A DNA stretch of 24,919 nt, taken from NCBI GenBank assembly GCA_001796935.1, contig MGNX01000051.1, positions 13,373 to 38,291 on the forward strand. Direction: 5' to 3'. Source of the DNA: Chloroflexi bacterium RBG_16_60_22 (GTDB lineage Bacteria; Chloroflexota; Dehalococcoidia; Dehalococcoidales; RBG-16-60-22). The translations under genes were made by a program, and so were the position numbers. Positions 16,150 to 22,767 of the stretch are shown piece after piece; the first letter of the stretch is position 1; the number at the start of each line of letters is the position of its first letter. The notes beneath the pieces were generated by a model, which did no database searches, was not told the origin of the DNA, and saw only the letters and a list, made by a program, of their open reading frames with translations.

Positions 16150-16833
16150 ATGATTCTGTCAGAGCCAAAGCCTTTTGAAGAGATTACCGGCTATCTGGAG
16201 GGGGAGAAGAGCGTTTTCATACTGGGCTGCAACGGCTGCGCGCAGTCGTCCGGCAGCGGCGGTCCCGTCCAGGTGGCCGAGATGAAGGGGAAACTCGAGG
16301 GGGCCGGCAAGAAAGTCACCGGCACCAAGGTAATCGATTTCCTCTGCGAGAAAGCCCTGGTAAAGTCCGGCCTGCGGGGCAGGGTGGACGAGGTGGCCGC
16401 CGCCGATTCCATCCTGGTGATGACCTGCGGCATCGGCGTCCAGGCGGTAGCCGCCGCGGTGAACAGGGTCTGCCACCCCGCCTGCAACACCGTCAACCTC
16501 GGGGGCAGCCGCGGGGAGTGGCGGGGCAGCGAGCGCTGCCAGGAGTGCGGCCAGTGCCTGCTGGACTATACCGGCGGCATCTGCCCCCTCACCGCCTGCA
16601 CCAAGAGCCTGGTCAGCGGGGCCTGCGGCGGCGCCTCTAACGGCAAGTGTGAACTTTCCCCGGACAAAGACTGCGGCTGGGAGCTCATCTTCAACCGGTT
16701 GAAGGCCAAAAACCAGCTGGCCAGGTTGAAGGTCTTCATCAACCCGCTGGACCACAGCAAGCTCATGGCCCGCCCGGAGATGCTGGCCACCTCACGCTAC
16801 GCGCTGGAGCAATCTGACCAGGAGGGTAGATAA
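16150..16833 (+). CDS. metV: MetV: iron-sulfur/zinc partner of methylene-THF reductase
   Basis: This 227-residue protein of the methylene-tetrahydrofolate reductase C-terminal (MetV) family is cysteine-rich. Motifs seen are GCNGCAQSSGSGG near the N-terminus, MTCGIGVQ in the middle, CQECGQC, GGICPLTAC and SGACGGASNGKCEL near the C-terminus. In acetogens MetV forms a complex with MetF and supplies [4Fe-4S] clusters that link MetF to electron donors other than NADH. The ATG has a strong GGAGGAG ribosome binding site and lies 16 nt after the hydrogenase large-subunit stop, so hydrogenase, metV and metF are likely one transcript. Confidence 0.9.
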   Translation: MILSEPKPFEEITGYLEGEKSVFILGCNGCAQSSGSGGPVQVAEMKGKLEGAGKKVTGTKVIDFLCEKALVKSGLRGRVDEVAAADSILVMTCGIGVQAVAAAVNRVCHPACNTVNLGGSRGEWRGSERCQECGQCLLDYTGGICPLTACTKSLVSGACGGASNGKCELSPDKDCGWELIFNRLKAKNQLARLKVFINPLDHSKLMARPEMLATSRYALEQSDQEGR

Positions 16834-16834
16834 A

Positions 16835-17710
16835 GTGAGCCTGAAATCGAAACTGGAGTCAGGAAAGTTTGCCATAACCTGCGAGGTCGGCCCGCTCAAG
16901 GGGACCGATATCACCGAGGTCGAAGAGGCCGCCGCGCTCCTCAAGGACAAGGTGGACGCGGCCAATGTTACCGACCAGCAGTCGTCGGTGATGCGGCTGG
17001 GCTCGCTGGCGACCTCCGGCATCCTCATCAACAAGGGACTCGAGCCCATCTACCAGATGACCTGCCGCGACCGCAACCGCATCGCCCTGCAGTCCGACCT
17101 GCTCAGCGCCTGGGTGATGGGGATACGGAATGTCCTGGCGCTCACCGGGGATTTGCCGGCCCTGGGCGACCACCCCGCCGCCAAGCCCGTCTATGACCTG
17201 GACTCCGTCACCCTGCTCCATGCCATCGGCCGGCTCAACGCGGGCTTCGATATAGCCGGCAACGAGCTCAAGGGCAAGCCGGCTTTCTTCGCCGGGGCGG
17301 TGGTCAAGGTGGACTCGGACACCGAGGCCTCCATGGAGCTCCAGATTGCCAAGCTGGAGAGGAAGGTGGCCGCCGGGGCAAAGTTTATCCAGACGCAGGC
17401 GGTCTACAGCGCGGACAGCTTCGGTAAGTTCATGAAGAGGGTGGCGAAGCTCAAGGTGCCGGTGCTGGCCGGCGTGATACCCCTGAAGTCCGCCGGTATG
17501 GCCCGCTTCATGAATAAGAACGTCTCCGGCGTCCTCGTGCCGGAGGAGCTTATCGAGAAGATGGCGGACGCCGAGGACAAGACGGCCACCGGCATCCAGA
17601 TTTGCGCCGACCTCATCAAGAAGCTCAAACCCCTCTGCCAGGGGGTGCACATCATGGCCATCGGCTGGGAGAAGAAGGTCCCGTCGATTATCCAGGCCGC
17701 CGGGCTGTAA
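16835..17710 (+). CDS. metF: Methylene-tetrahydrofolate reductase MetF
   Basis: This 291-residue flavoprotein of the MetF TIM-barrel family reduces 5,10-methylene-THF to 5-methyl-THF, the last step of the methyl branch of the Wood-Ljungdahl pathway. Family features are the early CEVGPLKGTD segment (with the conserved Glu), MTCRDRNRIALQSDLL, LALTGD, the FFAGAVVK region, and GAKFIQTQAVYS in the second half. Length is typical. It starts with GTG one base after the metV stop, so the two are translationally coupled. The MetV partner and the nearby Hdr genes suggest an Hdr-linked, ferredoxin- or NADH-connected reductase rather than the simple NADH enzyme. Confidence 0.94.
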   Translation: MSLKSKLESGKFAITCEVGPLKGTDITEVEEAAALLKDKVDAANVTDQQSSVMRLGSLATSGILINKGLEPIYQMTCRDRNRIALQSDLLSAWVMGIRNVLALTGDLPALGDHPAAKPVYDLDSVTLLHAIGRLNAGFDIAGNELKGKPAFFAGAVVKVDSDTEASMELQIAKLERKVAAGAKFIQTQAVYSADSFGKFMKRVAKLKVPVLAGVIPLKSAGMARFMNKNVSGVLVPEELIEKMADAEDKTATGIQICADLIKKLKPLCQGVHIMAIGWEKKVPSIIQAAGL

Positions 17711-17731
17711 GGCCAGTTTAACAGGGAAATA

Positions 17732-17773
17732 AAAATCCCCGGTATCTGTAAAAAAGTGCCGGGGATTTTCTTT
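17732..17773 (+). terminator. Rho-independent terminator after metF
   Basis: AAAATCCCCGG (17732-17742) pairs over 11 bp with CCGGGGATTTT (17759-17769) across a 16-nt loop and is followed by CTTT. It lies 21 nt after the metF stop. Because A's flank one side and T's the other, it could also act on the opposite strand. Confidence 0.85.
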
Positions 17774-17868
17774 CAGGGGAGTATCCCCCGCCCCTCGGTT
17801 GTCATCTATTCCCACCCAGGCCGCCCTCGCGGCATCTTCGGCTTAGCCCGCTGAAAAATCCCTCTCAC

Positions 17869-17889
17869 TCTCCCTTTATTAAAGGGAGA
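17869..17889. repeat. Near-perfect palindrome, 10-bp arms
   Basis: TCTCCCTTTA (17869-17878) and TAAAGGGAGA (17880-17889) are perfect complements around a single central T. As RNA it would form a hairpin with a 3-nt loop. It may be a REP-type unit. Confidence 0.7.
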
Positions 17890-17912
17890 CGCCCCATTGT
17901 TCATGAAGTTTG

Positions 17913-17933
17913 TCCCCCTTTGAAAAAGGGGGA
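17913..17933. repeat. Hairpin TCCCCCTTT-GAA-AAAGGGGGA
   Basis: A perfect 9-bp stem (17913-17921 with 17925-17933) has a 3-nt GAA loop. It is followed by another GATTAAGGGGGATTTTTCT stretch, so a T-run lies about 10 nt beyond the stem. It could act as a weak terminator on the + strand but is probably a dispersed repeat. Confidence 0.65.
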
Positions 17934-17983
17934 TTAAGGGGGATTTTTCTCTTCCCACCCCACCAAGTGGGAGTGCGCCAGCG

Positions 17984-18003
17984 AGAGGGGCGCTAGCCCC
18001 TCT
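17984..18003. repeat. REP-like hairpin, third member
   Basis: AGAGGGGC (17984-17991) pairs with GCCCCTCT (17996-18003) around GCTA. It has the same stem as 5695-5716 with a different tetraloop, so the stem is conserved while the loop varies. Confidence 0.75.
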
Positions 18004-18062
18004 TATTACATCTTCCCCCGCTCCGACCAGCATATCTCACTGCTGGCAATATAAAACTGGTT

Positions 18063-18090
18063 GGAGAGGGGGATAAAGGGAGTGAGGTAG
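18063..18090 (-). repeat. 28-bp repeat, copy B (inverted partner at 5633-5660)
   Basis: GGAGAGGGGGATAAAGGGAG begins this unit. Its reverse complement matches 5633-5660 at 26 of 28 positions. It sits 5 nt from the 49-bp repeat copy B. Confidence 0.85.
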
Positions 18091-18095
18091 AGCCC

Positions 18096-18144
18096 GGATT
18101 CCCGCTGGAGTTTACCCCGTACGCCGACACAGGGCGGGAATGAC
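18096..18144 (-). repeat. 49-bp intergenic repeat, copy B (inverted partner at 5528-5576)
   Basis: The unit runs from GGATTCCCGCTGG to GGCGGGAATGAC and is the reverse complement of copy A with two mismatches. Together with the 28-bp repeat it brackets the 12.5 kb between 5.5 and 18.1 kb with inverted repeats. Confidence 0.9.
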
Positions 18145-18184
18145 ATGAAGGGAAAGGGAAGTGCGCCTCTCATTAAATGGATGG

Positions 18185-19486
18185 TCACTTCCCTATCATC
18201 ATACCAGGTAGCCAGAGACTCAGTGTGGGGAAGGCTATTATGATAGCTAAGAAGACCAGCAAGAAAAACAGAAAGGGTGCCGTGCCACGCAGGATGTCAC
18301 CGGTCGGGATGTTGAAAATCGTCTTCACGGCAAATAAATCTATACCCATCGGTGGTGTAATGAGCCCTATTTGCGTGTTAACCACGAACACTACCCCAAA
18401 CCAGATGGGGTCAAAACCCAGTCTAATAATTAACGGAAAGAAGATAGGTATGGTCAGTAGCGTGATGGTCAATGGGTCGATAATACATCCCAATATCAGG
18501 AGGATGACGTTTATAGCAATAATTACCATCCAGGGGGAAATTGCTGAGGGCCCAATGGCGTTTAACAAATACTTGGTTACGTTAGCACTTCCCACGATGT
18601 AAGTGAAGAAAGATGCGCCAATAAGGAGAAAGAGAATCATGCCGTTGATGACCGCCGTTTCGATGATGGCCCGGCGTAAACCTTGCCAGCGCAGGCGGAA
18701 AAAGGCGATAGCTATCAGCAGGACAACAACGCATCCGACCCCGGCGGCCTCAGTAGGGGTCGCCACTCCGGTGTAGATTGAACCGAGGATAAAAAGCATC
18801 ACCACAAGCACGGGCCAGACCTTTTTTAGAGAGCTGAACCGTTGTCCCCAGCTGACACCTTGAGCCTGGGGGGCTAGTTGAGGCTTCCACCAGCAAATCA
18901 GTATGACCGGTATTGAGAGTATGATAGCCAGGAGGATACCGGGAATTATCCCGGCCATAAAAAGCTTGCCCAGAGACACGTCGGTCAGGACCGAGTAAAT
19001 AATCATCGTGGCACTGGGCGGGATCAGCGGGCCAAGGACACCCCCGGCCAGCAGCGCGCCGAGGCCGAGCGACTTGTCGTAGCCGTATCTTTCAAATTCC
19101 GGAACAGCCACTTTCCCCACCACAACTATGGTGGCGGCACTGGTTCCGATTGTAGCTGCCATGGCGGCTTCACCCATGATGCCGGCGACGATTAGTCCGC
19201 CGCGGATGCGGGAAAGCCAGGCCATCGCCGCTTTAAAAAGGTCCTGGCCTATCCCGGTTTCAGAGATAATGGAGCCTAGCAGCACGAACAGCGGCAACGG
19301 CGTCCAGGCCAGATTGAATAGCATATGAAAGGGGGTCCACCCAACTTTGGGGAGACTGGTACTTCCGAAGGCAATCAGCCCGGCGAATACAGCGGAAAAT
19401 CCCAGCGAATAGACGATGGGTATTCCCAGCATCATAAAGACCAACAGGCCAAAGACACATAAAAGGCTTATTAGCATCAGGTCCAT
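18185..19486 (-). CDS. dctM: TRAP transporter large permease (DctM)
   Basis: This 433-residue protein consists almost entirely of hydrophobic helices, with the length and layout of DctM. Recognisable family segments are LMISLLCVFGLLVFMMLGIPI at the start, GGLIVAGIMGEAAMAATIGTS, GALLAGGVLGPLIPPSATMI, FTYIVGSANVT and NTQIGLITPPMGIDLF near the end. DctM drives sodium- or proton-coupled import of a substrate delivered by the periplasmic DctP. The gene is last in a dctP-dctQ-dctM operon, 52 nt after dctQ, and converges on metF. Codon use is clearly less GC-rich than in the Hdr/hydrogenase block. Confidence 0.95.
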   Translation of the reverse strand: MDLMLISLLCVFGLLVFMMLGIPIVYSLGFSAVFAGLIAFGSTSLPKVGWTPFHMLFNLAWTPLPLFVLLGSIISETGIGQDLFKAAMAWLSRIRGGLIVAGIMGEAAMAATIGTSAATIVVVGKVAVPEFERYGYDKSLGLGALLAGGVLGPLIPPSATMIIYSVLTDVSLGKLFMAGIIPGILLAIILSIPVILICWWKPQLAPQAQGVSWGQRFSSLKKVWPVLVVMLFILGSIYTGVATPTEAAGVGCVVVLLIAIAFFRLRWQGLRRAIIETAVINGMILFLLIGASFFTYIVGSANVTKYLLNAIGPSAISPWMVIIAINVILLILGCIIDPLTITLLTIPIFFPLIIRLGFDPIWFGVVFVVNTQIGLITPPMGIDLFAVKTIFNIPTGDILRGTAPFLFFLLVFLAIIIAFPTLSLWLPGMMIGK

Positions 19487-19538
19487 GATAATACCGACTC
19501 CGCTGATAGAAACTCGAGTAATGCCAGGTCAACCGGCC

Positions 19539-20066
19539 TTACTCTCTCGTCTTCCGAACCCTTCGTATAAACGAGGCGACGCCACGGCTAAGTTGAGCCA
19601 GGAGCACGAGGCAAAGCAGACCGGCGCCAACCGGCACCGTCATCTTGGTCGGCCACAGGGGTTCTTCCCAGGCCGATTGACTCGTTTCCCCGATTTGCAA
19701 CGAGTACCAGGCGGTATCCCAGCTCTGCCAGGTGAGAATGACGACATAAAAAAGTGCCAGGACAGGGACAACAACGTTAAGCAAGATGTCCTGAACGCCC
19801 TCGGGAAACCGGTTGGCAACGAAATCGACCCTGAGCTGCCGGCCCAGTACCTGCACGCCAGCGATGGCGAGAACCACGCAGGCCAACAAAAAGATGGTGC
19901 TGATTTCGTACGAATAAGGCTCCGGGTCATTCAGCGCGTATCGCCTGGTCACGCCGTAAGTGCTGAGCCATGCCATCACCAGTATCAGGATTCCGCTGAC
20001 GAGCAAGGCGATATTACTGGCACGCTCAATCATGCGGTCCAGTATCTGGATCACTCTCTTGACCAA
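19539..20066 (-). CDS. dctQ: TRAP transporter small permease (DctQ)
   Basis: This 175-residue membrane protein has four hydrophobic segments in DctQ arrangement: NIALLVSGILILVMAWLSTY; STIFLLACVVLAIAGVQVLG with the following conserved RQLRVDFVANRFPEG loop; LLNVVVPVLALFYVVILTWQSW; and VPVGAGLLCLVLLAQLS. The spacing of helices, the loop after helix 2 and the short Arg-rich tail agree with the family. It bridges DctP and DctM. The ATG start is at 20064-20066. It lies downstream of dctP after a stem-loop. Confidence 0.92.
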   Translation of the reverse strand: MVKRVIQILDRMIERASNIALLVSGILILVMAWLSTYGVTRRYALNDPEPYSYEISTIFLLACVVLAIAGVQVLGRQLRVDFVANRFPEGVQDILLNVVVPVLALFYVVILTWQSWDTAWYSLQIGETSQSAWEEPLWPTKMTVPVGAGLLCLVLLAQLSRGVASFIRRVRKTRE

Positions 20067-20096
20067 TTAAGCACCTACCTGATTACAGGTTTGTGG

Positions 20097-20126
20097 CCGG
20101 TAACGGTAGAACCGTTAGTTTACCGG
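20097..20126 (-). promoter_or_regulatory. Stem-loop between dctP and dctQ
   Basis: CCGGT (20097-20101) pairs with ACCGG (20122-20126), and AACGGT (20102-20107) pairs with ACCGTT (20111-20116) around a 3-nt loop, with a 5-nt bulge. It starts about 11 nt after the dctP stop. No T-run follows on the minus strand. It may stabilise the dctP message or reduce read-through so that the binding protein outnumbers the permease. Confidence 0.5.
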
Positions 20127-20137
20127 TGCTGCCCGTT

Positions 20138-21160
20138 CTAATATGGGTACTTGGCGTTTATTTCTGCGGCAATCTTCAAGAGCTCCTGGCCAAAATCACC
20201 CATATCAGCAATCAGCTTCTCACTATAAGGACGCACTGCCTCGCGCCATTTCTCCCGCTCTGCCTGCGGCAGGACATAGACATCGATACCGAGTCCAGCC
20301 AGTATCCCCGGATTCTTCTTCCCATTCTCCACAAAACGTGCGTTTGTCTCCCGCTGCGCCTTGAGGCCCTCCTCGACTAACAGGTCCTGGACGTTATTCG
20401 GCAGTTTGTTCCACACGTCCAGGTTAATGTCGATTACGACGGCAGCCGGGATGATATAGGCGAGCGTAACATGGGAGGCAACCTCCTGTATTTTGAACGC
20501 TATCATCCCCGTGGTGGCGAACATGGAAGCGTCCACCGTTCCTTTATCCAGTCCCGAGTATATCTCGGGGAACGGCATGGCGACCGGAGCACCGCCCAGT
20601 CTCTCTATCGTCGACGCGGCGATGGGGGATATCGCGTGCACCAGCAGGCCCTTCCAGTCCGCTGAAGTCTTTACCGGCCTGGTGCTCACTGGTTCCAGGG
20701 CCAGAACGGTAAAAGAAGATATTGCTTTCTGGTTAAATTTTTCTTCCAGGACTTTGCTGTACATCGGCAGCGTGCGCTCCTGGATAGCGGCATCGGCTTC
20801 GGCGTTGTTAACGAGGAAAGGTACTTCCGCGGCGGCAAACCTCGGGTCATTGGCGGAGAAGGGGGCGATGGGCATACCGGCCATCTCGACGGCCCCCGTT
20901 CTCACGGCGTCAAGGCTTTCCATCATCTTAACCAGAGATTCACCGGGGTGAACCTCCATTTTATACCCTTCGGGGGCACGCGCGTTAAATCCATCGGCAA
21001 ATGCCTGAAGCTGTTCCGTAACGGGGTCCATGGGAGGCCAGGGCCCCGCCAACCTTAAAGTAACTGGCTTTGCAGGCGCCCCGGGGCCACAGGATATTAA
21101 ACTCCCAACAGACATCAGTATAATTACGGTAACAAGCAGTATTATAAATACTTTTTTCAT
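20138..21160 (-). CDS. dctP: TRAP transporter substrate-binding lipoprotein (DctP)
   Basis: This 340-residue solute-binding protein starts with a lipoprotein signal peptide: MKK, a hydrophobic stretch, then the lipobox LISC with Cys24. The mature part has DctP-family features: a PLRLAGPWPPMDP-like first strand, EMAGMPIAPFSANDPRF, WKGLLVHAISPIAASTIERL, the typical PFPEIYSGLDKGTVDASMF signature and VVIDINLDVWNKLP. It captures a substrate outside the membrane for DctQM. A carboxylate is likely because TRAP proteins usually bind one through a conserved arginine; the candidate here is in the RPVKTSADWKG region. The substrate cannot be named. A clear AAGGAGGT ribosome binding site precedes the ATG (21158-21160). 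A lipoprotein in a + or - envelope would be anchored at the outer face of the cytoplasmic membrane. Confidence 0.94.
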   Translation of the reverse strand: MKKVFIILLVTVIILMSVGSLISCGPGAPAKPVTLRLAGPWPPMDPVTEQLQAFADGFNARAPEGYKMEVHPGESLVKMMESLDAVRTGAVEMAGMPIAPFSANDPRFAAAEVPFLVNNAEADAAIQERTLPMYSKVLEEKFNQKAISSFTVLALEPVSTRPVKTSADWKGLLVHAISPIAASTIERLGGAPVAMPFPEIYSGLDKGTVDASMFATTGMIAFKIQEVASHVTLAYIIPAAVVIDINLDVWNKLPNNVQDLLVEEGLKAQRETNARFVENGKKNPGILAGLGIDVYVLPQAEREKWREAVRPYSEKLIADMGDFGQELLKIAAEINAKYPY

Positions 21161-21490
21161 TACTAATGTGGACCTCCTTGATAAATTAGAAAATCCATAT
21201 CACCTCGTCTATCAAGTCATGGGCCACCACCTCCTTTTGTCCCCGGTTACGGGGATGGTGTTATCTGCAACTATCTAACACGCGTACTTGTTCAATTTGC
21301 TCATTTTATACATGCTGAATTTTGAGTTTAGTTCAATTACGACTATTTGTCAACACAAAAAGTAACCAACTGAATTTGACTACACGGCGCATTGACTCTC
21401 GAAGCACCTACATTGTTTACTGTCTTGGCCCCAAGTATATGCATACCCTGATGGCGTTGCCTTATCTTGCTTTTCATCCGCGTGTGGTAA
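21161..21490 (-). other. AT-rich 330-nt region upstream of dctP
   Basis: No gene is seen. The region contains the dctP ribosome binding site, a second perfect Shine-Dalgarno (AAAAGGAGG, minus strand, 21230-21238) followed after 9 nt by ATG ACT TGA (21220-21212), and a candidate promoter listed separately. It is also where the neighbouring cupin gene ends. Confidence 0.6.
21325..21353 (-). promoter_or_regulatory. Candidate sigma-70 promoter for the TRAP operon
   Basis: On the minus strand TTGACA (21353-21348) is a perfect -35 box. It is followed after exactly 17 nt by TAAACT (21330-21325), a 4-of-6 match to the -10 box. It would give a leader of about 160 nt before dctP. This is a sequence match only. 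Confidence 0.55.
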
Positions 21491-21919
21491 CTAGAAGTAT
21501 GACGTGCTCTGACCGGCAGCAAAGTGAAATACCGGCCGGTCAATTTTTAAAATATTTAAAGGGCAGTGCACCGTACCCGCTGGAATAAAGGCTATAAAGC
21601 TTCGATTCATTATATTCTGTTCGCCATCTATCCAGAGTTCGATTTCGGCGCCCAACTCCTTCGGGTTATCCCGGTTGGTGCCGAAGAAAGCGAGAACTTC
21701 ACTGTAATCGTGTTTGTGGGGTTCAGGGCTCCGGTTTTTAGCCGTGTCCGCGGGCCAGAACCAGACACACTCGATATAGAAAGCCCCTTTAATAACCTCG
21801 CTGTCCAGGTACATCATGTGCGTTGTTGTTTCCGGGGAGAGAAAACCTCCCCAAGGAGGCTCAGGGATGTTTCGTTTACCTTCAGTGACGATGTATTTGC
21901 CGTGTTTAAATTTCACCAT
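21491..21919 (-). CDS. Small single-domain cupin protein
   Basis: This 142-residue protein has both cupin motifs. Motif 1 is PHKHDYSEVLAFFG, with the metal ligands H-x-H and E. Motif 2 is PAGTVHCPLN, with the third histidine, so a mononuclear metal site is likely. It is a clear paralogue of the protein at 22124-22567: both share GKYI(V/I)T, YLD-EVIKG, (Y)VEC-W-W-AD, ELW and DRP-FHF. The start ATG has an AAGGAGG ribosome binding site on the minus strand. It is divergently transcribed from its paralogue and lies between the TRAP operon and the FAD oxidoreductases, so it may be an isomerase, lyase or sensor for the same substrate. No function is recognised. Composition is more A/T-rich than the metabolic block upstream. 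Confidence 0.85.
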   Translation of the reverse strand: MVKFKHGKYIVTEGKRNIPEPPWGGFLSPETTTHMMYLDSEVIKGAFYIECVWFWPADTAKNRSPEPHKHDYSEVLAFFGTNRDNPKELGAEIELWIDGEQNIMNRSFIAFIPAGTVHCPLNILKIDRPVFHFAAGQSTSYF

Positions 21920-22027
21920 TTTACTTATGCCTCCTTTTTTATTTATAGACGCTGTTTGAAAAAGGACTCGTATTGCGTTTCATCCAGTGTACTACGATTA
22001 CGTTAAAAAGGCTACTGGTAATGACCT

Positions 22028-22044
22028 CCCCCCCCCAAAAAAAA
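22028..22044. repeat. C9A8 homopolymer tract between divergent cupin genes
   Basis: Nine C's (22028-22036) are directly followed by eight A's (22037-22044) in the divergent control region, upstream of the -35 box of the + strand cupin gene. Such tracts can change length by slippage, and they are also prone to sequencing error. Confidence 0.8.
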
Positions 22045-22062
22045 GTAGCACCACTGACATTA

Positions 22063-22091
22063 TTGCCAGCAACTGTTAAAGAGTATATAAT
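22063..22091 (+). promoter_or_regulatory. Sigma-70-type promoter for the + strand cupin gene
   Basis: TTGCCA (22063-22068), a 17-nt spacer and a perfect TATAAT (22086-22091) form a strong promoter match. Transcription would start near 22098, just upstream of an AAGGAGG ribosome binding site (22108-22114). Confidence 0.75.
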
Positions 22092-22123
22092 GCTTATTAA
22101 AAATAAGAAGGAGGCTGGTGAAA

Positions 22124-22567
22124 ATGGATAAGACCAAATATGGAAAGTACATTATCACGACAACCAAGCCTAATTTAGCCGTGCCTGCGTTCAGAGGTCA
22201 GGATTTGACAAAGGTTGACTGGTCAACTCAAACTCTCTACCTTGATAACGAGGTTATTAAAGGAAGTAATTATGTTGAGTGTATTTGGCTTTGGAAAGCC
22301 GACCCCAGTCCTGAGGGAGCGTCTCCTCATACTCATGATTTCAACGAGGTGATAGGATTCTGTGGCACTAATTTCCAAGACCCGAGCGACCTGGGTGGCG
22401 AAATTGAGTTGTGGCTGGGTGATGAAAAACACATCTTGACCAAAAGTTGCATTGTCTTTGTTCCTAAAGGGCTAAAGCATTGCCCTCTAAAGATTAAAAG
22501 GGTAGATAGGCCAATCTTCCATTTCGGGATGGGTACCGGCAAAATGTATACTGGAAAGAAAGCTTGA
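22124..22567 (+). CDS. Small single-domain cupin protein, paralogue of the divergent one
   Basis: This protein of about 147 residues has cupin motif 1 PHTHDFNEVIGFCG (H-x-H and E ligands) and motif 2 PKGLKHCPLK (third histidine). It is aligned along its whole length with the protein encoded on the opposite strand at 21491-21919. Differences lie mostly in the N-terminal loop and the lysine-rich tail. I chose ATG 22124 because it lies 9 nt from AAGGAGG; an in-frame GTG at 22118 is too close to that site. It has its own strong promoter. Next to it, after 200 nt, are the FAD oxidoreductases. Function is unknown; a metal-dependent role on the transported substrate is one possibility, but this is inference from position only. 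Confidence 0.85.
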   Translation: MDKTKYGKYIITTTKPNLAVPAFRGQDLTKVDWSTQTLYLDNEVIKGSNYVECIWLWKADPSPEGASPHTHDFNEVIGFCGTNFQDPSDLGGEIELWLGDEKHILTKSCIVFVPKGLKHCPLKIKRVDRPIFHFGMGTGKMYTGKKA

Positions 22568-22767
22568 GATAAGTGTTTATTTAACCTGCCCTCGATAGTT
22601 GTACCACTTTTCAAGTTAGAGTTACGCCATAATAGCTTCCGAGCCGACAACCGGTTAGCCAGGGTAATGTGCGCAAGACTGTTGTAAAGAGTAGCTGAAG
22701 TCCTTTCAGATGACAGGTTATCTATAGTTAGATGATATCGATCAAACTTTAAAAAAGGAGGTTTCAG

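Larger units (their letters stand above)
17774..18184. other. Repeat-rich intergenic region between metF and dctM
   Basis: No gene is seen in these 411 bases between convergent metF and dctM. The region holds several short palindromes and inverted copies of the repeats downstream of fdhA, listed separately. Apart from the metF terminator just before it, no U-tract terminator for dctM is recognised. Confidence 0.7.

Noticed and set aside
18177..18602. Plus-strand open frame opposite the end of dctM
   Set aside because: No motif; dctM on the minus strand has clear family membership over the same bases.
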